Below are positions 1 to 8,417 of a DNA stretch of 64,000 bases, in pieces. The notes below the pieces were generated by a model, which did not search any database, was not told the origin of the DNA, and saw only the letters and a list, made by a program, of their open reading frames with translations. Position 1 is the stretch's first letter. Every line of letters starts with the position of its first letter. Position numbers and translations under genes: made by a program. The stretch comes from Burkholderia glumae LMG 2196 = ATCC 33617 (lineage in GTDB: Bacteria > Pseudomonadota > Gammaproteobacteria > Burkholderiales > Burkholderiaceae), in contig NZ_CP009435.1 of assembly GCF_000960995.1 (NCBI RefSeq), positions 2,728,001 to 2,792,000 of the forward strand. The letters run 5' to 3'.

Positions 1-159
1 TGGTTATCGATTGCATCCGCCACCTCGCTGGAGCATGCCGAGTGCGCCGCTTGTCATGCGGTGTGAAAGTCATGGGCAGGCCGATGACGCAGCCAAGGCG
101 AATGGTGGCGCGTCAAGCCGCGGGCCGAGGGCCGCTGTCCGAGTTGCCCGAGTGCCTGC

Positions 160-282
160 TCAGGCCAACGAGCGCAACAGCGCCAACGGCATGAGCGGAC
201 GCGAGATTCAGGCGTTTCTGGCCGAGCACTGCGGCGCCGAGTTGCCGCCCGACCTCATCAGTTCGGTCACCGACGAGGTGGG
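160..282 (+). pseudogene. IS256-family transposase fragment
   Basis: One reading frame here encodes a short peptide containing MSGREIQAFL followed by PDLISSVTDEV. This matches the conserved block in the middle of mutator-type (IS256 family) transposases, usually of the form M(T/S)-REIQ-...-PDLIS-VTD. Only about 40 residues are recognisable, and the frame then runs into unrelated sequence with no transposase continuation. It is a decayed remnant and not a working element. The first 160 bases contain nothing I recognise, though they may belong to the same relic. Confidence 0.6.
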
Positions 283-318
283 TCCCGCTGTACGGAACCG
301 CGACACGCGCGATCGACG

Positions 319-342
319 GGCCGCCCTCGGGCGGCCTTTTTC
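319..342 (+). terminator. Rho-independent terminator upstream of rimO
   Basis: A 7-bp GC stem (GGCCGCC, loop CTCG, GGCGGCC) is followed directly by TTTTTC. It would end plus-strand transcription arriving from the left of the window and isolate the rimO promoter region. The rest of 343-553 has no gene; it presumably holds the rimO promoter. Confidence 0.8.
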
Positions 343-553
343 ATTTTGGGGATGGGTGATCGATGTGCCGGTGCAAGGCTGCGTCGAGCGCCGCCTTCGC
401 GCAGGGGAGCTACGGTTCAAGCAGTTCGCGCGGTGCATCCGCGAGCGACGCGCAGGCGCCGCTTGGCGCTGCCGCTCGTCGCTCGTTTTGGGTCGCTCAA
501 CCCTAAATAGCTGTAAACTCTCGGTTTTGCTGCTCCACCCCCACAAGATTCCG

Positions 554-1924
554 ATGTCCCATACCCCAAAAGTAGGATTTGTCAGTCTCGGCTGCCCGAA
601 AGCCCTTGTCGATTCCGAACAGATCATCACCCAGCTGCGCGCCGAGGGCTACGAGATCTCCGGTACCTACGACGGCGCCGACCTCGTGGTGGTCAACACC
701 TGCGGTTTCATCGACGACGCCGTCCAGGAGAGCCTCGACGCGATCGGCGAGGCGCTGACCGAAAACGGCAAGGTGATCGTGACCGGCTGCCTCGGCGCGA
801 AGAAGAGCGCCAGCGGCGCGGGCCTGATCGAGGAAGTTCATCCGAAGGTGCTGGCCGTCACCGGCCCGCACGCGCTCGGCGAGGTGATGCAGGCCGTCCA
901 CAGCCATCTGCCCAAGCCGCATGATCCGTTCGTCGATCTGGTGCCGGCCGCCGGCATCAAGCTCACGCCTCGCCACTACGCGTATCTGAAGATTTCGGAG
1001 GGCTGCAACCATCGCTGCACGTTCTGCATCATCCCGTCGATGCGCGGCGACCTGATCTCGCGTCCCGTCGCGGAGGTGATGCTGGAAGCGGAGAACCTGT
1101 TCAAGTCGGGCGTGAAGGAACTGCTCGTGATCTCGCAGGACACGAGCGCCTACGGGGTCGACGTGAAATACCGCACGGGCTTCTGGAACGGCCGCCCGCT
1201 CAAGACGCGCATGACGGAGCTGGTGGCGGCGCTCGGCGAGCTGGCCGCGCAATACGGCGCCTGGGTGCGCCTGCATTATGTCTACCCGTATCCGCACGTC
1301 GACGAGATCATCCCGCTGATGGCCGAGGGCGCCTACCGCGGCCACGTGCTGCCGTATCTGGACGTGCCGTTCCAGCACGCGGACCCGGACGTGCTCAAGC
1401 GCATGCGCCGCCCGGCGAACGCCGAAAAGGTGCTGGACCGCGTGCGCAAGTGGCGCGAGGTCTGTCCGGACCTGACGATCCGCAGCACCTTCATCGCCGG
1501 CTTCCCGGGCGAGACGGAGGCGCAGTTCGAGACGCTGCTCGACTTCATCCGCGAGGCCGAACTCGATCGCGTCGGCTGCTTCGCCTATTCGCCGGTGGAA
1601 GGCGCCACGGCGAACGAACTCGACGGCGCGTTGCCGGACGAGGTTCGCGAGGCGCGCCGCGCGCGCTTCATGGAGGTGGCCGAGGAAGTGTCGGCCGCCC
1701 GCATCGAGCGCAAGATCGGCCAGACGCTGAAGGTGCTGATCGACGAGGTGAACGCCGAGGGCGGGATCGGCCGCACGGCCGCCGACGCGCCGGAAATCGA
1801 CGGCGTGGTCTACGTGGAGCCGGCGCCGAAGGGCGCGAAGCGCTACAAGGTCGGCGATTTCGTATCGGTGGCGATCACCGGGGCGGACGGCCACGACCTG
1901 TGGGGCGAGGTCGAAGCGGCATGA
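554..1924 (+). CDS. rimO: Ribosomal protein S12 methylthiotransferase RimO
   Basis: A radical-SAM enzyme of 456 residues that adds a methylthio group to an aspartate of ribosomal protein S12. The N-terminal MTTase domain has its three cluster cysteines at C14 (SLGCPKALVDSE), C50 (NTCGF) and C79 (TGCLG). The radical-SAM cluster motif CNHRCTFC is at 151-158, and a TRAM-like end follows. The frame is open far upstream, but the ATG at 554 starts exactly at the conserved family N-terminus (KVGFVSLGCPK). It also gives the usual length, and the upstream part carries transposase debris. The stop overlaps the next start by ATGA. Confidence 0.96.
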   Translation: MSHTPKVGFVSLGCPKALVDSEQIITQLRAEGYEISGTYDGADLVVVNTCGFIDDAVQESLDAIGEALTENGKVIVTGCLGAKKSASGAGLIEEVHPKVLAVTGPHALGEVMQAVHSHLPKPHDPFVDLVPAAGIKLTPRHYAYLKISEGCNHRCTFCIIPSMRGDLISRPVAEVMLEAENLFKSGVKELLVISQDTSAYGVDVKYRTGFWNGRPLKTRMTELVAALGELAAQYGAWVRLHYVYPYPHVDEIIPLMAEGAYRGHVLPYLDVPFQHADPDVLKRMRRPANAEKVLDRVRKWREVCPDLTIRSTFIAGFPGETEAQFETLLDFIREAELDRVGCFAYSPVEGATANELDGALPDEVREARRARFMEVAEEVSAARIERKIGQTLKVLIDEVNAEGGIGRTAADAPEIDGVVYVEPAPKGAKRYKVGDFVSVAITGADGHDLWGEVEAA

Positions 1925-2871
1925 CACGGACCATACCGGCGTCGGGCCAGCCGGCGCGGCCCGAGATCCTCGCGTTCGGCGAGGCGATGGTCGAATTCAA
2001 CCAGTCCCAGCCGGGCTCGCCGCAGTATCTGCAAGGCTTCGGCGGCGACACCTCGAACTTCTGCATCGCGGCGGCGCGCCAGGGGGCCCGCACCGGCTTC
2101 GTCTCGGCGGTCGGCGGCGACCACTTCGGCCGCCTGCTGCTCGATCTGTGGCGGCGCGAGCAGGTGGATACGGCGACGGTCCGCGTCGACGCGGCGGCCC
2201 CCACCGGCGTCTATTTCGTCTCGCACGGCGAGCACGGCCACGCGTTCGACTATCTGCGTGCCGGCTCGGCCGCGAGCCGCTACGCGCCGGGCGATCTGCC
2301 GCTCGAGGCGCTGGCCGCGGCGCGCGTGCTGCATCTGTCCGGCATCAGTTTCGCGATCAGCGCGAGCGCCTGCGACGCGGCGTTCGCGGCCATCGACCAG
2401 GCACGCGCGCATGGCGTGCAGGTGAGCTTCGACACCAATCTGCGCCTGAAGCTGTGGCCGCTCGCGCGCGCCCGCGCCGTGATGCTGGAGGCGCTGCGCC
2501 GCACCGACATCTGCCTGCCGAGCTGGGACGACGTGACGGTGCTGACGGGCCTCGACGAGCGCGATGCGATCGTCGACGCGCTGCTCGACTGCGGCCCGCG
2601 GGTGGTCGCGCTGAAGCTCGGCAGGGACGGCGCCTACGTGGCCACCCGCGACGCGCGCCGCCTGGTGCCCGCTTTCGTCGTCGAGGCGCTCGACGCGACG
2701 GGGGCGGGCGACTGCTTCGGCGGCGCCTTCATCGCGCGCCTGGTGGCCGGCGACGACGCGTTCGTGGCGGCGCGCTACGCGAACGCGGCGGCGGCGCTCT
2801 CGACGCGCGGCTACGGCGCGGTCGCGCCGATTCCCGACGCGCGGGCGGTGCGCGCCTTGCTGGACGGCTGA
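1921..2871 (+). CDS. PfkB-family sugar kinase, probable 2-dehydro-3-deoxygluconokinase
   Basis: 316 residues of the ribokinase/PfkB fold. The N-terminal substrate-side signature (LAFGEAMVEF, then GGDTSNFCIAAARQG) and the C-terminal ATP/anion-hole motif DATGAGD at about 258-264 are both present; D264 is the expected catalytic base. The sequence most resembles KDG kinases, but PfkB substrate assignment from sequence is weak. Its ATG lies inside the rimO stop (ATGA), so the two are translationally coupled although functionally unrelated. A second PfkB kinase (40701) lies in the kgu operon, so this one probably serves another sugar acid. Confidence 0.85.
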   Translation: MTRTIPASGQPARPEILAFGEAMVEFNQSQPGSPQYLQGFGGDTSNFCIAAARQGARTGFVSAVGGDHFGRLLLDLWRREQVDTATVRVDAAAPTGVYFVSHGEHGHAFDYLRAGSAASRYAPGDLPLEALAAARVLHLSGISFAISASACDAAFAAIDQARAHGVQVSFDTNLRLKLWPLARARAVMLEALRRTDICLPSWDDVTVLTGLDERDAIVDALLDCGPRVVALKLGRDGAYVATRDARRLVPAFVVEALDATGAGDCFGGAFIARLVAGDDAFVAARYANAAAALSTRGYGAVAPIPDARAVRALLDG

Positions 2872-2996
2872 GCCGGCGGCCGCGCGGCAGCCAGCCGGCG
2901 GCGGGCCCGGCCCGGTGGAAGGATTCTTCGGTTGCCGCCGGGCGCTTCCGTATTACTCTGCGGGTCATTCGACACAACTTGAGGCAGGGAGGCACG

Positions 2997-4181
2997 ATGC
3001 AACGCGAAGTGGTGGTGGTCAGCGGAGTACGCACCGCGATCGGCGATTTCGGCGGCAGCCTGAAGGATTTCGCGCCGACCGAGCTTGGCGCGCGCGTGGT
3101 GCGCGAGGCGATGGCGCGCGCGGGCGTGGCGGGCGACGAGGTCGGGCACGTGGTGTTCGGCAACGTGGTCCATACGGAGCCGAAGGACATGTATCTGGCG
3201 CGCGTGGCGGCGATCGACGGCGGCGTCTCGCAGCACGCGCCGGCGCTGACGGTGAACCGGCTGTGCGGCTCGGGGCTGCAGGCGATCGTCTCGGCGGCGC
3301 AGAGCGTGCTGCTCGGCGACGCCGAGATCGCGGTGGCGGGCGGCGCGGAAAGCATGAGCCGCGCGCCGTACACGCTGCCGGCGGCGCGCTTCGGGCAGCG
3401 CATGGGCGATGCGCGGGCGGTCGACATGATGCTCGGCGCCCTCAACGATCCGTTCCAGGCGATCCACATGGGCATGACGGCCGAGAACGTGGCGGCGAAG
3501 TACGGCATCACGCGCGAGGCGCAGGACGCGCTCGCGCTCGAATCGCACCGGCGCGCCTCGCACGCGACCAAGGCCGGCTACTTCAAGACCCAGATCCTGC
3601 CGATCGAGATCGGCTCGAAGCGCGGCACCGTCAGCTTCGACACCGACGAGCACGTGCGCCACGACGCGGCGGCGGAGGATTTCGCCAAGCTGCGCCCGGT
3701 GTTCGCGAAGGAGAACGGCACGGTCACGGCCGGCAATGCGTCGGGCATCAACGACGCGGCGGCGGCCGTGACGCTGATGGAGCGGCGCGTGGCCGAGGCG
3801 CGCGGCCTGAAGCCGCTGGCGCGGCTGGTGGCCTACGCGCACGCGGGCGTCGATCCGGCCTACATGGGCATCGGCCCGGTGCCGGCCTCGAAGAAGGCGC
3901 TCGAGCGCGCCGGCATCGGCGTGGCCGATCTCGACGTGATCGAGGCGAACGAGGCGTTCGCGGCGCAGGCCTGCGCGGTGGCCAACGAGCTGGGCTTCGA
4001 TCCCGAGAAGGTGAATCCGAACGGCTCGGGCATCTCGCTCGGCCATCCGATCGGTGCGACGGGCGCGCTGATCACCGTCAAGGCGCTCTACGAACTGCAT
4101 CGGATCTCGGGCCGCTATGCGCTGGTGACGATGTGCATCGGCGGCGGCCAGGGCATTGCCGCCGTGTTCGAACGTATCTGA
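2997..4181 (+). CDS. bktB: Beta-ketothiolase BktB (acetyl-CoA acyltransferase)
   Basis: 394-residue thiolase joining or cleaving acyl-CoA units, as in fatty-acid degradation and supply of hydroxyalkanoate precursors. Catalytic residues are visible: nucleophile C90 (NRLCGSG), H350 in the GHP motif and C380 in CIGGGQG. The frame is open upstream, but the ATG at 2997 has a good ribosome site (GGCAGGGAGG) and starts at the family N-terminus (REVVVVSGVRTAIG). BktB is named on overall resemblance to Burkholderia/Cupriavidus proteins; chain-length preference cannot be read from sequence. Confidence 0.9.
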   Translation: MQREVVVVSGVRTAIGDFGGSLKDFAPTELGARVVREAMARAGVAGDEVGHVVFGNVVHTEPKDMYLARVAAIDGGVSQHAPALTVNRLCGSGLQAIVSAAQSVLLGDAEIAVAGGAESMSRAPYTLPAARFGQRMGDARAVDMMLGALNDPFQAIHMGMTAENVAAKYGITREAQDALALESHRRASHATKAGYFKTQILPIEIGSKRGTVSFDTDEHVRHDAAAEDFAKLRPVFAKENGTVTAGNASGINDAAAAVTLMERRVAEARGLKPLARLVAYAHAGVDPAYMGIGPVPASKKALERAGIGVADLDVIEANEAFAAQACAVANELGFDPEKVNPNGSGISLGHPIGATGALITVKALYELHRISGRYALVTMCIGGGQGIAAVFERI

Positions 4182-4189
4182 CGACATCC

Positions 4190-4211
4190 GGGCGGCCGCT
4201 TCGGGCCGCCC
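4190..4211 (+). terminator. GC stem-loop after bktB, no T-tract
   Basis: A perfect 8-bp inverted repeat (GGGCGGCC, 6-nt loop, GGCCGCCC) follows the bktB stop. There is no run of T, so it may be an mRNA-stabilising hairpin or a weak terminator ahead of the next gene. Confidence 0.4.
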
Positions 4212-4235
4212 ACGCAACCCAAGGAGTGACAAGAC

Positions 4236-4853
4236 GTGGCAGCCAGCCGAACCCGAATCCGCATCCGAGTCGCGACGGCGCTCGCGTTGGCCCTCGCCGC
4301 CGGCACGCTGCAGGCGAAGCAGAATGCGCCTGCGGCGAAGCCGCCCGCGCAGCCGCCCGCGGCCGCCACCTCCGGCGCCTCCACCACCGAAGCGGCCGCC
4401 GCGGCGGCCGCGGCACCGCCGGAGCGCGACGACACCGCGCCGGCCACGCCGCTGAAGCCGGATCCGGCGCTCGAGAAGCTGCCGCGCTACACGGGCACGC
4501 TCGGCGGCCGGGCGATCGTCGCGCATCTCGGGCCGAAGGCGGGCGAGTCGGGCCTGCACGGCGAATACCGCTACAGCGACACGGGCCAGGTGATCCTGCT
4601 GGCCGGCGATCGTGACGGCGACACGCTCGAACTCGAGGAATCGAACGACGGCACCAACATCACGGGCCTTTGGACCGGCCGCCTCGATGCCTCGGGCGCG
4701 CTGTCGGCGGACCGCACCAATGCCGACGAGTCGGACCCGCAGCCGGTCGTGCTGCACCTGGCCACGGCGCCGGCACCGGCGCCGCGTTCGGGCACCACGG
4801 CGCCCGCCGGGCACGCGGTCGGCGGCGTCGGCAACCTCGGCACCACGGATTGA
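4236..4853 (+). CDS. Hypothetical exported protein
   Basis: 205 residues, GTG start preceded by AAGGAG at a good distance. The N-terminus has several arginines and then a hydrophobic stretch (about 12-25, VATALALALAAGTLQA), consistent with a signal peptide. A low-complexity Ala/Pro linker follows (about 30-75). The remaining part (LPRYTGTLGGRAIVAHLGPK..., with GDRDGDTLELEES) looks like a small beta-rich domain. The C-terminus is again Pro/Ala/Gly rich. I do not recognise the family; it is likely periplasmic. The stem-loop between bktB and this gene suggests separate expression. Confidence 0.75.
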   Translation: MAASRTRIRIRVATALALALAAGTLQAKQNAPAAKPPAQPPAAATSGASTTEAAAAAAAAPPERDDTAPATPLKPDPALEKLPRYTGTLGGRAIVAHLGPKAGESGLHGEYRYSDTGQVILLAGDRDGDTLELEESNDGTNITGLWTGRLDASGALSADRTNADESDPQPVVLHLATAPAPAPRSGTTAPAGHAVGGVGNLGTTD

Positions 4854-5037
4854 GTCAGGGCGCGGGCGGCCCTGGCGCCCGCGATCGCGGCACGGTTCGC
4901 GCCGCCCCGGCGGCCCACCGAGCCGGCGCGGCTGCGCTCGACTGTATCGGGTCAAGCCGCGCGATTCGGGCTAGGCTGTGCGGATCGTTCGATTCGGCCT
5001 CGTTGCCGATTCACCCATCACGCACCCCGATTCCGCC

Positions 5038-6219
5038 ATGACCGACACCACTCCGAAGCGCGCGCGCCAAACCCGCATCGTCCAGCCCGAAGCCGAACTG
5101 CCGCCTGGCTTCGCCTCGTTCGTCACGCCGCTCACGCGCGCGTCCACCATCGTGTTCCCCGATCTCGCGACGATGCGCTCGCTCGACTGGCGCGAGGACG
5201 ACCGCTGGCGCTACGGCCTGCATGCCACGCCGACCTCGCTCGAGCTCGCGCGCCAGATCGCCGTGATCGAGGGCGGCGCGCATGCGCTGCTGCAGCCTTC
5301 GGGCCTCGCGGCGATCATGAACGTCTACTTCGGCTTCGTGAAGACGGGCGACGACGTGCTGGTTCCGCACAACGTCTACAGCCCGAACGCCGACCTCGGC
5401 AACTGGCTCGCGCGCGACTACGGCATCTCGGTGCGCTTCTACGATCCGCTCGTCGGCGCCGGCATCGCCGAGCTGATCCGCCCCGAAACCAAGCTGCTGT
5501 GGCTGGAGGCGCCCGGCTCGGTCACCATGGAGGTGCCCGACGTCGCCGCGATCACGGCCGTGGCGCGCGCGCGCGGCGTGGTCACCGCGATCGACAACAC
5601 CTACTCGGCGGGCCTCGCGTTCCAGCCGTTCGAGCATGGCGTCGACGTCTCGGTGCAGGCGCTCACGAAATACCAGTCGGGCGGCAGCGACGTGCTGATG
5701 GGCGCGACCATCACGGCCGAGCAGGCGCTGCACGAGCGGCTCAAGCTCGCGCGGATGCGCACCGGCATCGGCGTGTCGGCCGACGATTGCGCGCTCGTGC
5801 TGCGCGGCCTGCCGAGCCTGCGCGCGCGCTTCGAAGCGCACAGCCGCGCCGCGCTCGGGCTAGCGAAGTGGCTGAAGGCGCGGCCCGAGATCGCGGCGGT
5901 GCTGCATCCGCAGTTGCCCGACTGCCCGGGGCACGCGGCGTTCGTGCGCGACTTCACGGGCGCGGGCGGGCTGTTCTCGGTGGTGTTCGACGCGCGTTAC
6001 CGGCCCGGGCAGATCGACCGTTTCGTCGAGGCGCTCGAGCTGTTCGCGATCGGCTGGAGCTGGGGCGGCGCGCGCAGTCTCGCGATGCCGTACGACGTGC
6101 CGTCGATGCGGCCGAACTGGCCGCATCGCGGCACGCTGGTGCGCTTCTACGTGGGGTTGGAGGAAGAGGCGGACCTGCGCGCCGATATCGAGCGCGCGCT
6201 TGGCAGCACGCTAGCTTGA
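5038..6219 (+). CDS. metC: Cystathionine beta-lyase MetC
   Basis: 393-residue PLP enzyme of the Cys/Met metabolism family. It splits cystathionine to homocysteine, pyruvate and ammonia in methionine synthesis. The PLP-binding lysine is K211 in QALTKYQSGGSD; the upstream DNTYS block (186-190) is the usual PLP-ring contact region. The ATG at 5038 is chosen because the conserved protein starts here; the in-frame extension upstream is non-conserved. A neighbouring family member (cystathionine gamma-synthase or lyase) is the main alternative, but the KYQSGGSDVLMG block favours MetC. Confidence 0.9.
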   Translation: MTDTTPKRARQTRIVQPEAELPPGFASFVTPLTRASTIVFPDLATMRSLDWREDDRWRYGLHATPTSLELARQIAVIEGGAHALLQPSGLAAIMNVYFGFVKTGDDVLVPHNVYSPNADLGNWLARDYGISVRFYDPLVGAGIAELIRPETKLLWLEAPGSVTMEVPDVAAITAVARARGVVTAIDNTYSAGLAFQPFEHGVDVSVQALTKYQSGGSDVLMGATITAEQALHERLKLARMRTGIGVSADDCALVLRGLPSLRARFEAHSRAALGLAKWLKARPEIAAVLHPQLPDCPGHAAFVRDFTGAGGLFSVVFDARYRPGQIDRFVEALELFAIGWSWGGARSLAMPYDVPSMRPNWPHRGTLVRFYVGLEEEADLRADIERALGSTLA

Positions 6220-6385
6220 GCGAGCCGGCGCAGCCGCGCCCGCGCGCCTGACTCGGGGCGAGGGCCGCGGCCCGTCGCCGCCCGGCGGCGTGGCGGCGCG
6301 GCTGCGTTCATCAGCAGCAACGGCGTGCCGGTCCGGGCCGATGCGCCGCTGGCATGGGCGCGCCGCGGCAAGGCGCGCGAGCGCC

Positions 6386-7231
6386 TCAGAACAGTCGCAG
6401 CAGGCCGTCGAGCCCGACGTGGTCGAAGGCGGCGCTGGCGGCGTCGCGCACCACCGGCTTGGCCCGGAACGCGACCGAGAAGCCGGCCGCGGCCATCATC
6501 TTCAGGTCGTTCGAGCCGTCGCCCATCGCGATCGCGCAGGCCGGCGCGATGCCGAGCGTCGCGCAGGTCTCGCGCAGCGTGCGCGCCTTCACGTCGGCAT
6601 CGACGATCTCGCCGAGCACCTTGCCGGTCAGCTTGCCGTCGACGATCTCGAGCTGGTTCGCGCGGGTGAAGTCGATGCCGAGCCGCTCGCCGAGCCGCTC
6701 GGTGAAGAACGTGAAGCCGCCCGACACCAGCAGCGTCTTCAGGCCCGCGGCGCGGGCGCCGGCCAGCATCGTCTCGGCGCCCGGCGACAGGCGCAGCCGC
6801 TCGGCGTAGACGGCCTCGAGCGCGCTGGCGTCGAGCCCGGCCAGCAGCGCGACGCGGCGCGTCAGGCTCTCGTTGAAATCCCTGATCTCGCCGCGCATCG
6901 AGGCTTCGGTGATGGCCGCCACCTCGGCCTTGCGTCCGCAGAAATCGGCGATTTCGTCGATGCATTCGATCGTGATCAGGGTCGAATCCATGTCCATCGC
7001 AAGCAGGCCGAAGTCGCCGAGCCGGCGGCCGGCCTCGACGAATGCGGCGTCGAGCCCATGCACGCCGCAGTACACCGACAGGTCGGGCCGTTGCGCGGGC
7101 TGTGCGTCCTCGATGCGGATCGCGTGCGCGTCGATCGGCGTGAGGCGGCGGCCGCGCGCGAGCGCCAGCAGTGTTGTGTGGTGGGTGGAGGACAGCGGCG
7201 CTGCGCTCTGGATGACGAGATTCGTGGTCAT
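6386..7231 (-). CDS. serB: Phosphoserine phosphatase SerB
   Basis: 281-residue HAD-superfamily phosphatase catalysing the last step of serine biosynthesis (phosphoserine to serine). The nucleophile motif DMDST is at 80-84 (D80 nucleophile, D82 general acid). The second motif SGGFTFF, the conserved lysine region (GKLTGKVLG) and the acidic GDGSNDLKMM motif follow in order. The roughly 75-residue N-terminal extension before the HAD core is typical of proteobacterial SerB. It stands alone and faces metC convergently. Confidence 0.95.
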   Translation of the reverse strand: MTTNLVIQSAAPLSSTHHTTLLALARGRRLTPIDAHAIRIEDAQPAQRPDLSVYCGVHGLDAAFVEAGRRLGDFGLLAMDMDSTLITIECIDEIADFCGRKAEVAAITEASMRGEIRDFNESLTRRVALLAGLDASALEAVYAERLRLSPGAETMLAGARAAGLKTLLVSGGFTFFTERLGERLGIDFTRANQLEIVDGKLTGKVLGEIVDADVKARTLRETCATLGIAPACAIAMGDGSNDLKMMAAAGFSVAFRAKPVVRDAASAAFDHVGLDGLLRLF

Positions 7232-7312
7232 GACGGGTCGCGTGGGGCGGAAACGGCGCGCCAGGCGCGCCGCAAGAGGTCGCTATTGTAGCCGGTCGGC
7301 GCGCGCGGGCCC

Positions 7313-8305
7313 TCAGGCGAGGCCGGGATCGGCGGCCGTCGCGCGCATGCGCTCGTGCGCGCGATCCCAGTACGGCGGGTCGCCCAGATGCGCGGCGAGG
7401 AAATCGATGAAGGCGTGCAGCTTCAGCGGCACGAAGGCGCGGCTCGGATAGACGGCCCAGATCGCCGAGGGCTCGGCGAGCGGATAGTCGGCGAGCACCG
7501 TCACCAGCGAGCCGTCGCGCAGGTTCGGCCCGACGTCCCAGGTGGATTTGATCGCGATGCCGAAGCCGTCCACCAGCGCCTCGCGGATCGCCTCGCCGTT
7601 GCTGGCCACCAGCCGCCCGCCCACGCGCACGGTGAGCGGCCCGGCCGGCGTCTCGAAGGCCCAGTCGCGCTGGTCGCCGAGGATCACGCATTGGTGGCGC
7701 GCGAGCTCGGCCGGATGACGCGGCGTGCCGTGCGCGGCCAGATAGGCGGGCGAGGCGCATACCACGCGCCGGTTCACCGCGAGCCGGCGCGCCACCAGCG
7801 ACGAGTCGCGCAGCGCGCCGATCCGGATCGCGACGTCGATGCCGTCGTCGACGAGGTCGACGAGCTCGTCGGACAGCCGCAGGTCGATCGACACCTGCGG
7901 GTAGCGGCGCAGGAACGCGGGGATCACGGGCGCGACGTGCTGCCGCCCGAATGACGACGACATCGACACGCGCAGCCGCCCGTGCGGCTCGCGGCGCGCG
8001 TGCCCGACCGCCGCGCGCGCCGCGTCGGCTGCGTCGAGCAGCGCCTGCGCGCGGACCAGGAACAGTTCGCCGTCCTGGGTCGGCGTCACGCGCCGCGTCG
8101 TGCGATGCAGCAGCCGCGCGCCGAGCTGGCGCTCGAGCTGCGCGAGCCGCGTGCTCGCGACCGTGGCCGAGACGCCGAACTCGCGCCCGGCCGCCGAGAG
8201 GTTCGCGAGCAGCGCGGCGCGCACGAACAGCGCCACGTCGAGCAGGTCGAGCGGCTTGTCGGGGGCGGAGGGCGGCACGTCATCCGAGGGCGGGGTCGAG
8301 CTCAT
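7313..8305 (-). CDS. LysR-family transcriptional regulator
   Basis: 330 residues. An N-terminal winged helix-turn-helix (LLDVALFVRAALLANLSAAGREFGVS..., ending LLHRTTRRVTPTQDG) is followed by a LysR substrate-binding domain. The ATG at 8305 is chosen over an upstream in-frame start because the extra residues are unrelated intergenic sequence. It diverges from the oxidoreductase at 8418, the classic arrangement for a LysR protein and its target. An 8-bp dyad lies just upstream of its start. The ligand is unknown. Confidence 0.9.
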   Translation of the reverse strand: MSSTPPSDDVPPSAPDKPLDLLDVALFVRAALLANLSAAGREFGVSATVASTRLAQLERQLGARLLHRTTRRVTPTQDGELFLVRAQALLDAADAARAAVGHARREPHGRLRVSMSSSFGRQHVAPVIPAFLRRYPQVSIDLRLSDELVDLVDDGIDVAIRIGALRDSSLVARRLAVNRRVVCASPAYLAAHGTPRHPAELARHQCVILGDQRDWAFETPAGPLTVRVGGRLVASNGEAIREALVDGFGIAIKSTWDVGPNLRDGSLVTVLADYPLAEPSAIWAVYPSRAFVPLKLHAFIDFLAAHLGDPPYWDRAHERMRATAADPGLA

Positions 8306-8307
8306 TA

Positions 8308-8335
8308 CCCGGAAATTCCAAAAAATGTTTCCGGG
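8308..8335. promoter_or_regulatory. Inverted repeat between LysR and oxidoreductase genes
   Basis: A perfect 8-bp dyad, CCCGGAAA and TTTCCGGG, separated by 12 AT-rich bases. It lies in the 112-bp divergent intergenic region, immediately upstream of the LysR start codon. This is a plausible regulator-binding or autoregulatory site. Its half-sites are longer than the usual T-N11-A LysR core. Confidence 0.55.
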
Positions 8336-8417
8336 ATTATGTCGCTTTTTCTTCAGGATCGGGCCGCTTACGATCGGACCCGTCACCAACCCCGATTGCC
8401 CCCGAAGGAGCCAAGCC

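Noticed and set aside
503..1927. Long minus-strand open frame opposite rimO
   Set aside because: High-GC third-position bias creates long antisense frames; the plus strand encodes a complete RimO with all cluster cysteines.
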